In this document: positions 53,801 to 60,200 of the stretch, piece by piece
Layout of the letters: each line of letters opens with the position of its first letter
Position numbering within the stretch: the first letter of the stretch is position 1
NCBI GenBank assembly: GCA_964035795.1
Contig: OZ038321.1
Span: 15,865,971 to 15,929,970 of the forward strand
DNA: 64,000 nucleotides
DNA from: Pterobdella sp. o SKG-2022
Lineage: Eukaryota > Annelida > Clitellata > Hirudinida > Piscicolidae
Direction: 5' to 3'
Program-made: the position numbers and the translations under genes
The notes under the pieces: generated by a model
Database searches by the model: none
Seen by the model: the letters and a program-made list of their open reading frames with translations, nothing else
Told to the model about the DNA's origin: nothing

Positions 53801-56750
53801 AAGCAAATAAAGAGATTCTAACGAATAGAGCATATAAAATTTATAGAAACCATCTTGAACGAACTTTAAACAAAAATCTTGCTATAAAAACACATTAAAA
53901 AACTTCCAAAAGTTGATTCTCTTTTTATAAAAAATTAAAAAGAGGTTTTAAGTTTTAGAAGAGCACTTTGGGACTTCAAAATGTAGTGCTAAAAAATCAT
54001 ATTTTAAAAGTTACATAAGGAAAATTTCTCAAACTTTGAAGTTTTAAAAAAACTATAAAAAAAACGTTTTGAATAAATTGTAGCAGTTATGAGTTAAAAT
54101 AAAAAGGATAAAAGAGAATTATATTTTTTCAGGCAGGGTCTTCTCGGCACGTGTGTTCCTAATGTTTCAATGTTCCTGAGAAATTCCTTCGTCATCATTC
54201 ACGTCACCAGGTTCCAACAAATCATTGGTGTCTATACTCTTCAGACAGACAACGAAGCTTCAAAAGTGAGGAATTTTAACAAAAATTTTCTATATAGAAA
54301 AAAATTTTTTATTTGGGAAAACAGTATTTTCGATTGAGAAAATATTGTTTTAAAGCAAAAATTTTGCTTTATGAACTTTTTTTACTGATTTACATTCAAC
54401 TTTTTTCCCTTTATTTGTTTAAACTTCTGTATTCTTCTAAGTGAATAATGTTTGGTTGCAAATTACGGAAATTTTAAATTGTTTTCAAAGAATAAAGTTT
54501 ATTTATATTGCAAAATTTTTATGTCTCAAGCAATCTGTATTCTATCATTTTTTCAAAAATAATGCTAAAAAATTTGAAGCTTAATAAAAAATTTATGTAT
54601 GAAATTACATTTTAAGTTTGAAAAATCCCTATGAAAGTTGCAATCGTTTTCATAATTTTTATTTAGTTTAAATAAAAAGATACATCATAAAAATTTTGAA
54701 AAGTTTCAATTAAAGAATAAATCTGCATTTTTCGATGACTCAAGATAAAATGGTCTTAGGAAACTTTAATTTTTAAAATAAATTTTGGTTTTGAAAAACA
54801 ATTTGTTTCATTACTGTTGTGAAGTGTGCTTACGTTCAATTTGAATCTTAAGCTGCATTTTTTAGAAAAAAATTGATAAAATTAATTTTAGCTTAAATTA
54901 CTGCTTATATATATACCTCATAACAGGCCGTGTGGACTACCAAAATAATTGCTGCTCAAGAACGCTACCATGAAGTTCGAAACCATAAAGCACATTCCCC
55001 ATACAACTCATCTATATTCAGTAAGGATAAAAATCAGGTAAGTTTTTCTAAAGACAATTTTGAAGATGAAGAAGATGAAGAATTAATTGAAAAATCAAAA
55101 TACTGCGATAAGCATAAAAACATTTACGAATCACCCAAGAGTGTCATACAAAAACATACAATGCATATCATCGGCGCTATTGCTGAGAACCAAGAAATTG
55201 AAATGAAAAATGAAATCGATGAAGAAGAAGATGATGATGAGAATAATTATAATAAAATCGATAAAGGATTGAACGAAAAGAGTGAAGAAGATGATGACGA
55301 TGATTCAGAAAGCAGCCAAGTGAGAAAAGAGAAAAGAAAATATAGAAATCGTTCGAAACAAAGAGGAAGTGAGATCGGTTTATTAGACGATGAAGACGGC
55401 GCAATTACAAAAAAAAGAATAGCATCCAAAAAAAGAAATAAAAACCCAAATGGTGATAACATTTGCCTTTTCAAAGGTTGTGGAGCTTTCAAATCGCGTC
55501 AAAGTCAACATTCGCGCTCAAGTGAGAGACTTCCGTTCTACTACAACAACAACCTCACGGCCGACACTGTAGACTCATTTTCAGTTATGCGGTTTGATAT
55601 TCACGAAAGACGAGCAGCCGTTCACGAAGACTCAATGCTTTTGCCTCCCTCTCTAAACGCCCTTGTGTCCCAGAACATGCCTGCTTACACTACCAACATC
55701 AAAGTTGTTAAAAAACCAGAAAATTCGCATATGCCAAAACTCCAGCAACATTCTGCTTCATTTAAGCATCCCCAGCATTACAAACGAAAAGTTTTACCTC
55801 AAGCAAACATTATAAAATCAAATATTGATCTTTCCAACAAATTTTTCGACTTTGACGGTGATGAAAACGAAGACTTGAAACATAATTTTAACGTTCAAGC
55901 ACATGATACATGTAACCTTCTTGATGTTCCAGACACAAACATAATACATAACACAAATCAACCACTCAATGTACAGCCGACTTTATCAGAAGAAAAAAAA
56001 AAAACTGATGATTTGGATTTGATGAAACAACAGCTAAGATCGACTCATAGCGTTCCTTTGTCGTCCAGTTTACCTCGCCCTCGGCCCACCAAACAACCTA
56101 GTCCCCTTGCGTCTTCGGAGTTTACTCCAGTGCACAATAAAACAATTCAAAACAATATTTCATCAGAAGCTTTCAAATCTGCTTCTAAGCTGTTAACTAA
56201 AATTCCCGACAGAGCTGTCCCTGTTGATGAGTTAATTTCGATTGAGTCATTTGACATGCCGTTTCAAACAGCAAATAACTCCAACTTTTTAAACACTTTT
56301 TCAAACAACCTTTCCTGTAACAAAGCACTTTCAGCTAATCAACTTGATTATCATGATGAAACCTTTGAAAAACATATATTAAAACCAAACGAAAGTTTCA
56401 AAATAAACACGCAAGACAGGTCAAAAGATATGAGCGATAGTAGTCATGTAGATATTAGTGAATACGATCCCCTAAATCAGTATAGTAGTTCAGAAACATC
56501 GAACACTATTAAGCAACCAATTAAAAACAAAAATCTAGAAATTCCTTCAAAAAATATTTCATTTTCCCATCATAATTTACCCCTTCTACCTCCACCTCCA
56601 CAACCGAATCACGCCAATTCGTTGATGAGAATATCTTCGACTAAACAACCTCAAGACTACTTGAAAACTCACAAGTCAGCTATTGACAACCTCAAAAACC
56701 AAAGGTCTAGCAGCTTGAGATGCAGGCCAAGACCCGCGAGAAACTCATAA
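17658..56750 (+). CDS. DH-PH Rho guanine-nucleotide exchange factor, PLEKHG group (PLEKHG7/PLEKHG5-like)
   Basis: Exons: 17658-17827, 27722-28509, 28602-28654, about 29242-29628 (5' edge uncertain), 35096-35206, 37005-37042, 37314-37480, 38265-38302, 41827-41934, 43949-43975, 44835-45227, 46055-46150, 47116-47217, 48602-48718, 48957-49131, 50415-50530, 50647-50740, 50857-50939, 51120-51249, 52848-53046, 54133-54265, 54927-56750. Phases agree and the sum is 5349 nt, about 1782 residues. DH domains load GTP on Rho GTPases; the PH domain aids membrane targeting. DH begins with REAVWELFTTECVYL and includes the conserved CHRLHLTDLLISPMQ helix. PH includes EGPVTLL, MYLLLFDDILLLTR and ends near EASKAVWTTKI. 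The N-terminus is Lys-rich and unrecognised; the C-terminus is acidic then Pro/Ser-rich. The start is the ATG at 17658, since its frame is closed by TAA at 17619-17621. The family is certain. The closest human relative is a judgement from memory, PLEKHG7 slightly favoured. Confidence 0.9.
18865..19557 (-). pseudogene. LINE reverse transcriptase core, broken
   Basis: Two frames (19557-19279 and 19257-18865) separated by a stop at about 19278 (SLRNI then stop). They hold RT blocks from NYRPIS to FADD. The intact relative at 31.8-33.8 kb reads straight through the same place, so the stop is a real lesion in this copy. Confidence 0.85.
19698..20978 (-). pseudogene. LINE endonuclease and linker ORF fragment
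   Basis: 426 residues: an exonuclease-endonuclease-phosphatase fold (about 1-215), then a basic linker (KKKRRKLERK) and the N-terminal extension of the RT (VFWKSANSILHRSPP), ending at an early stop. The linker is closely similar to the start of the plus-strand LINE copy at 31.9 kb, which shows the two belong to one family. Confidence 0.85.
26101..26450 (-). repeat. Unclassified dispersed repeat, family R1, copy 1
   Basis: Reverse complement matches 61111-61470 along its whole length. Shared blocks include GACGTTAAACTG(C/T)ACC, TGCTTTTCTGTTATAAC, GTAGCAGGTATC, TTGTCATTTGG, CCCAAGTGTGGGA, TCGATAATTTCAA, ATCAATAATCT and ACAGCAGTA. It has no open frame and no obvious terminal inverted repeat. 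It could be a SINE, a MITE or a fragment of a larger element. Confidence 0.8.
27722..28509 (+). CDS. RhoGEF exon 2 (low-complexity basic N-terminal region)
   Basis: Open for 788 nt between an acceptor after TTCTTTGAAG and the donor GTGAGT. It starts in phase 2 (giving GEHTKMSCRM) and ends in phase 1. The peptide has a Cys/His-rich beginning (CRMKQHQKTCMMFLHSHH), and clusters such as KKHKKHKNNK and NKKYDFF. It has no recognised domain. The internal ATG at 27735 could serve an alternative transcript. Confidence 0.75.
29161..29628 (+). CDS. RhoGEF exon 4 region, Lys-rich; 5' boundary unclear
   Basis: Open from an ATG at 29161 to a GTTAGT donor after 29628. The peptide is Lys/Asp/Glu-rich (KKDPSKKDKKCKNTKK) and then RKREPLIRLDSVGPKRLS. 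The previous exon (28602-28654, SKKKKFIRSFSAK) ends in phase 0. The only phase-0 AGs are near 29241 or 29244, with a poor pyrimidine tract. Alternatively 29161 is the start codon of a shorter transcript made from an internal promoter. Confidence 0.65.
31783..33837 (+). CDS. Reverse transcriptase ORF of the LINE copy (684 aa)
   Basis: A single open frame of 684 residues. Residues 1-24 derive from intron sequence. Then come the RT N-terminal extension, palm and fingers with the FADD catalytic pair, thumb, and a C-terminal domain with CNSLLCRLPN and LHWLPV. CR1/Jockey-type LINEs use such an RT with an upstream endonuclease, absent here, so autonomous transposition is unlikely. The lack of stops suggests a recent insertion or, less likely, selection. 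No promoter was recognised. Confidence 0.85.
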   Translation: MAYLKFCKRVNNEETFRKFSYTHFHLSENALSAKRRRRKIERQISSLRKLCVQVPDDLLQEFRISRKLARAAINKSRADYLNLSLSSATPNSKAFWKTANSILHRSPPLPPRTPAEYDLFVENFSTFFKTKIELIHSSLPITNLPRQPSLTDSDQSNLSFFSPPSVDEIIKLINSLPNKSSPLDIIPVFLLKQFSGIFASIICKLSALSFSQGIFPTSFKTAQVTPLLKKYNLDPMQPSNYRPISNLSTISKILETVVLKRLSSHVSVLRNFNLFQSAYRSHHSTETALLYITDSLRNICATGSAAVLVSLDISAAFDTINHPNMLHILEDYFHISGIALSWFQSYLSERKQFVKISCSSSTPVSLRFGVPQGSVLGPILFSLYTSPISEIIQKHDVLYHQFADDITLFTGASYLDPHPSLTKISECITELNLWFSNNHLMLNPNKSEVMFVGSPILLSKSNLPTEVIFDSTTLSVTSKLKILGVTLDSRLNFTHFVSQIIQSSNFHLHAIRQARKFLPFDTAVALIISLVLSRIDYCNSLLCRLPNCLISKLQSLQNRAAKTALQADYYSSSHTCLDRLHWLPVVLRAQFKLLWLTANILYFNQPAYLYERLSIRQTSESLRSSNTGLCLHQPVSSKPFLHRSFSHIAPHLWNSLPLNVRLSPSLKIFRKRLKTHLYSQISFS
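31855..33926 (+). mobile_element. 5'-truncated LINE (same family as 18.1-21.0 kb) with intact reverse transcriptase frame
   Basis: The element begins in the linker (AKRRRRKIERQISSL) and continues with an uninterrupted RT and C-terminal domain to a stop at 33837. It is followed by a short 3' UTR (GCGCCTCTGCAGC..CTGCGCGCCC) and an ACAAAT-type tandem tail (33894-33926). RT signatures: NYRPISNLSTISKI, SLDISAAFDT, GVPQGSVLGPILFSLY, FADD, and the thumb LNPNKSEVMFVGS. The open frame starts at an ATG at 31783, outside the element, so about 24 residues are host sequence. The endonuclease is missing. The sequence is visibly richer in G and C than the flanks. CTTTCATCTGT (31851-31861) and CTTTCATTTGT (33934-33944) may be a target-site duplication. 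It is in the same orientation as the host gene. Confidence 0.93.
35331..35395 (+). repeat. Short dispersed repeat with hairpin (copy B)
   Basis: AGTGGTCTTGAAGACTTGAA followed by a near-complement and ATATTCGTTATTTATT; same order and orientation as the copy at 11537. It lies just after RhoGEF exon 5 (35096-35206). Confidence 0.55.
36282..36357. repeat. Palindromic element (copy 5), GAAGCTTTTC family
   Basis: Perfect 23-bp inverted arms (36282-36304 and 36335-36357) ending at the inside with ACGAAGCTTTTC, separated by a 30-bp spacer. It lies in a RhoGEF intron. It shares the terminal core with the elements at 6.2, 6.9, 15.9, 16.1 and 39.9 kb but has a different interior. Confidence 0.65.
38303..41826 (+). 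other. RhoGEF intron 8, 3.5 kb
   Basis: No recognisable exon. A plus-strand pyrimidine-rich tract spans about 38930-39200. A partial palindromic-family copy lies at 39860-39905. Frames 40377-40565 (minus) and 41000-41224 (plus) show no recognisable product. Confidence 0.6.
39860..39905 (-). repeat. Half-copy of the GAAGCTTTTC palindromic family (copy 6)
   Basis: On the minus strand it reads GCGAAAGCTTTTTGTAAGTC followed by GAACTCACATTATCAA, which matches the interior of the element at 15866-15904 almost base for base. The opposite arm is missing, so it is a solo fragment. Confidence 0.6.
43949..43975 (+). CDS. RhoGEF microexon (9 codons)
   Basis: 27 nt encoding IDFQTLNIG between a TTTTATAG acceptor and a GTTTCG donor, phase 0 on both sides. 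It links the exon ending EEDLLKYK (41827-41934) to the one starting NAKWHDLLTKN (44835). An SINE head begins only about 50 bp downstream. Confidence 0.6.
44030..44095 (-). repeat. tRNA-derived SINE head (minus strand)
   Basis: The reverse complement shows an A-box-like TGGTAGAGCA, an anticodon arm TTAGA-ATAGTTA-TCTGA with a possible AGT (Thr-type) anticodon, and a B-box-like GGGTCCAATCC. The 5' D-stem half is degenerate. Related to the block at 8450-8525. It lies in the RhoGEF intron after the microexon. Confidence 0.55.
44273..44777 (+). mobile_element. 3' end of a LINE from another clade (RT thumb and C-terminal domain)
   Basis: The frame reads RIYKAYFQSIMLFGCSTWSM, then DGFNRRMVRHACEI, KKRRWQMLGHV and KRGRPNTSLLTTIKDDLKRH, ending EEAIELAKDWKSWKL and a stop near 44775. 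This order (YGCETW-like, RRM, RRWLGHV, RGRP, ELAKDW) is typical of the C-terminal end of several LINE reverse transcriptases and is unlike the two CR1-like copies here. It is strongly 5'-truncated, starting close to 44273. Only 57 bp separate its end from RhoGEF exon 11. Confidence 0.85.
44835..49131 (+). CDS. RhoGEF DH-domain exons 11-15
   Basis: Five exons (44835-45227, 46055-46150, 47116-47217, 48602-48718, 48957-49131). The first begins with an Asp/Glu/Ser-rich linker and ends in the DH start REAVWELFTTECVYLVDYLM. The next give FMEPLKKSQVEGYLMNAQPA, the helix FCVEFLGMLKEE, and the QLRKNEDFREFE region. The last gives CHRLHLTDLLISPMQHCTKV, the most conserved DH segment, lining the Rho contact face. 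Four joins are phase 0; the last exon ends in phase 1. Confidence 0.9.
50415..54265 (+). CDS. RhoGEF DH end and PH-domain exons 16-21
   Basis: 50415-50530 gives the last DH helix and linker (TLEAKMIWLRNYERMQELQH). 50647-50740 and 50857-50939 give the PH start (RQLIHEGPVTLL, then MYLLLFDDILLLTR). 51120-51249 gives PISLDRFVLNSIKSSE. 52848-53046 is a 66-residue Ser/Asn/Gln-rich insert with no PH similarity. 54133-54265 resumes the PH fold (NSFVIIHVTRFQQIIGVYTL). The intron after 50740 uses GTCAGG as donor; the later GTAACA is in the wrong phase. Confidence 0.88.
51250..52847 (+). other. RhoGEF intron 19
   Basis: 1.6 kb of AT-rich sequence. I see no exon, repeat family or RNA gene in it. The frame 52129-52332 (minus) has no recognisable product. 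Confidence 0.5.
54927..56750 (+). CDS. RhoGEF last exon (PH end, acidic and Pro/Ser-rich tail)
   Basis: 1824 nt, 607 residues and a stop. The first 20 or so residues (AVWTTKIIAAQERYHE) are the C-terminal PH helix. Two acidic runs follow (EDEEDEELIEK near 55065; EEEDDDENN and EDDDDDSES near 55215-55310), then a basic patch RKEKRKYRNRSKQRG. A disordered tail contains short Pro-rich pieces (LPLLPPPPQPNHAN; SLPRPRPTKQPSPL) that could bind SH3 or similar modules. The peptide ends RCRPRPARNS. No catalytic domain was seen. Confidence 0.88.
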   Translation, partial: AVWTTKIIAAQERYHEVRNHKAHSPYNSSIFSKDKNQVSFSKDNFEDEEDEELIEKSKYCDKHKNIYESPKSVIQKHTMHIIGAIAENQEIEMKNEIDEEEDDDENNYNKIDKGLNEKSEEDDDDDSESSQVRKEKRKYRNRSKQRGSEIGLLDDEDGAITKKRIASKKRNKNPNGDNICLFKGCGAFKSRQSQHSRSSERLPFYYNNNLTADTVDSFSVMRFDIHERRAAVHEDSMLLPPSLNALVSQNMPAYTTNIKVVKKPENSHMPKLQQHSASFKHPQHYKRKVLPQANIIKSNIDLSNKFFDFDGDENEDLKHNFNVQAHDTCNLLDVPDTNIIHNTNQPLNVQPTLSEEKKKTDDLDLMKQQLRSTHSVPLSSSLPRPRPTKQPSPLASSEFTPVHNKTIQNNISSEAFKSASKLLTKIPDRAVPVDELISIESFDMPFQTANNSNFLNTFSNNLSCNKALSANQLDYHDETFEKHILKPNESFKINTQDRSKDMSDSSHVDISEYDPLNQYSSSETSNTIKQPIKNKNLEIPSKNISFSHHNLPLLPPPPQPNHANSLMRISSTKQPQDYLKTHKSAIDNLKNQRSSSLRCRPRPARNS

Positions 56751-57238
56751 GAATGATATTTGATACAAAGATACCACTCAATTTTTATTTAAATTTCCAA
56801 AAGTTCTTCTTACAAATATTTTTATGCTTTTCGGTTTGAACGAAATTATTTTTTTTTTAATTTTATGAAAAAAATTATTGAATTTTTTAAAAAAATGGAC
56901 CTCGAATTTTTAGACTGTTTTTGTGGCATGAAATTTTTTTGAACATCCAATCCAGCTTCATAAGCACCCGCGTATTTGAAATTTGATAACATCGTTTTAT
57001 CAATCACGGTTTAAATCATAATCTAATTTTTTCGTGTTTCTATTTCGTAACATTGATGAACTTTCAATTTGTCACTCTGGTGTTTGTTTAGAGCCGTATA
57101 TTCATTTTTTTAATTCACAAAATTATAATAAAGTTGTTATAAACAGTTTTTGCAGTGTTAAATGAAAGAAAATTATAATGTGAATGGCTCAGAAATAGTA
57201 TTTGAGTAGATTAATACCAAAATGTGTGTGAGTTGATT
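56751..57238. other. Convergent 3' ends of RhoGEF and AP-4 epsilon genes
   Basis: 488 bp lie between the two stop codons. A plus-strand AATAAA at 57127-57132 is the likely RhoGEF poly(A) signal. On the minus strand an AATAAA overlaps the AP-4 epsilon stop codon itself. The transcripts may overlap at their ends. No exon was seen. Confidence 0.6.
57127..57132 (+). terminator. Candidate poly(A) signal of the RhoGEF gene
   Basis: AATAAA 376 bp after the stop codon at 56750, the best-placed hexamer before the convergent gene. Confidence 0.4.
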
Positions 57239-60200
57239 TTATTCTTTATACCCATCTATAGTCCACCCCGTCATATTTTCGTCTTCGTCATTAAAATCAT
57301 TGATATTGTTTGGATCAATATTATCTTCAAATAGACTCAAATCAGGATTTAATCTGCAAGTGTCGAATAATGTGTTAATTCAAAAAAATTTTTTGGTTTG
57401 ATAAAGCTTACCTGTTTGAAGCTTCTTCAAAAACCATTGCAGAGCCCTTATCTTCGTGCCTTTCTATCAAAAGTAATAAGCAACATTCTAAAAATTGTAA
57501 AAATAATTATAATTTTCAAAAATTAGGCACAAACTTCCATGCATATTAACGAAGAGAGGCGGAGGTTTGTGACCAGGGGAAGCAACGTAAATGCACCCAT
57601 TATTTTCCAAACTCTCACAGACTTTTTCATCCAAGCATGACAATGAGAAATCCGGCAGCTTATCAATGTAAAGTTTCGTTATGCGATTAAGCTTAATTAA
57701 AAAAATTAAGCTGACTTGAATTTTTTATTGAATAACTAGTTATGTAGCGCTCATGAATGTGTGCAGTGCATCAGATCAAACAAAAGAATTTTAAAAAATA
57801 TTCGTACAAAAAAACTTGGATGAAAATATTGAAAAATCCCTATATGTAAACAAAAAATCTCAAAAATACAAATGATATTTGAGCTATAGAATGATTGAAA
57901 GCCTAAGATAATTACTAAAATAAAGATTACGGGTGTCGCATGATTAGCCCTATTTAAAAATAACGGCTATCAAACTAGAAACTATTTATCTAACAGTGAT
58001 TAAGCTTTAACATTAATTTATTTGGATAATAACACTTATTAACTAATAATTAAAGATATTTTTTCTATTGATTTTGTAATTGTTTTTCAACCAATCAAAT
58101 ATTTCTTTGTGATATAGTCGATATGTTAGTGTCGGTTATGCTGCTACAGGAGAAACACATGATAATTCACACCGAAGATTCTAGTTAAAAAATAAGAGTG
58201 AACAACGGAAGAACCACGTAGAAAACTCTTAGTGGAGCATGTGAGTAGAGTTAAAAAATCGAAGTATGCGTTGATCACGTAGAATAAGCATAAAACAGGT
58301 AATATTTAACGTTGGTAGTGAAGGGGTCAAAAAATAAAAAATTCATTAATAAAATTTTTCAATGAAATAATTTTAAATATACCTCACAAGCTTTTTCAAT
58401 GTCTACAATTAATTTTTCATTTGAAACTATGAAGTGAGATTCCCACAAAACCTTAATTAATTTAATAAAATTTTTTAGAATATTTTTGCTTTCATTAATT
58501 AATTTAGAAAGGGAACTAACGATTTTCATTATGATATCATTTTCTTCATGTTTCTTTTTAAGCATTTCCAAATCATCAAAAACAATTTTCTTATTGGTAA
58601 GAGAAGAAAAAATTTTAATCAACGCATAGAGAGCATATCTTTTAATTTGGTTGTCATTGCTCATTTTGAGAATAGAGATAAGGTACTTGGCTAGAAAGTC
58701 AGCTGAACTTGGAGGTAAAAATGAGTGGTAAGCGCCAAGAACCTGTTTTCAAATTTTAATGCCCAGTCACATATTTTAAAACTATATTTGGAAACAAATA
58801 AACAATAGAAAAGCTAACCTCTAATGAAAAGAGAAGCTTGTGAATATTAAGCGTGATTTTTATTTCTTTTCCATTTTGAACTTCTGTATCTTCTTCAATA
58901 GATTTGAAACTAGAAGCGGAACAAGATTCCTTGCTAATACATGCCTCGTTATGGCATTCTTTTAAGAAAGAAACAGCCAGTTGAATACTTCTGCTTATGC
59001 ATTGATCTCTCAGTTCCTCGTGCAATTCTGTGAAAACCCATTAAGAAGCATAAAAAATTGATAGGAAGCAATAAATCATGTTAAATCCACGCAAGCATTA
59101 ACTGATAGCTTCAAACCTTCAAAGCTATTGTATCAAAATTATTTATTCAAGGTGAATGGCAGGTTTATACTACGGATTTGTTTTTAAGGGAAGTAACCTT
59201 GATCGATCAAATTGAATAGCTTTTTTGTGATGCAGTCTAGAGAACATACTTCTTTTGTTGAAATAAGTCTCCAATACTTTTCTATAGACCACAAGGGATC
59301 TTCTAAAATAAACCTTTAAATTTGAAAAATGTTGTTTTGAATTGTATTAATTAAATATAAAGATGAGATTTACCATCATCATCGGGCTCAAAATGATTAA
59401 AAGGTGACGAAAACTTTGAATTTCTGCTTGCATTTGTTCAAAAGGATTGACGAAAATATATTAAACTTATCCCAGGAGAAGTATAAAAATCGTATAAAAA
59501 TTTGAATAAAAATCATTTTTAAATGACTTATAAGTATTTACATGGCATTCCAGTGCAGAATAAATGCAGCGAAAGATTTTCGCAGATAAAAATACTGAAT
59601 TAAAAATTTTTTTTAAAGTAATTTGAAAAATGTCAAAAAAATATTAAAAACTTGTACCTAAATATAATATTCAATAAATGGTCCGTTATGCTTTTAACCA
59701 GTAGAGCTTCGTCGTCTTCGTCTTCATCATCATCTATGCCATCGACATCTTCATTATAATCACTTTCTCCATTCGATTTTAAATCTTCACTGAAGTCTAA
59801 CGTTACATAAGGGGATATCTCGTGGTTTTTTTTGATAATAGTTTCTAATTGAGATGATAACTTTTGATACACTATCTCTTTGTTTGTGGGATTTGATATA
59901 TCACTCATCAAAGCTAACGTCTGCATGGTATTAATTGTTGTGGATTGAGAGAATCAACTACAACGTCAATTATAGCGATCAATTTATTGTTATTTATAAA
60001 CTACGTTACATGTCATATAATTTATAGAAAAGCAATTGAATGCGAAATATTAAACTTCAAAATAGAAAAAATTATGAAAACTTCACCATGAGTCCTCAAA
60101 TAAAACATATATAAAAAAAATACCAAAGTTTCAGTTATCTTTCACAACCTTGAATATTGAAGATACAAGCATTAAACATAGCAATAAAAATAGGATGCAC

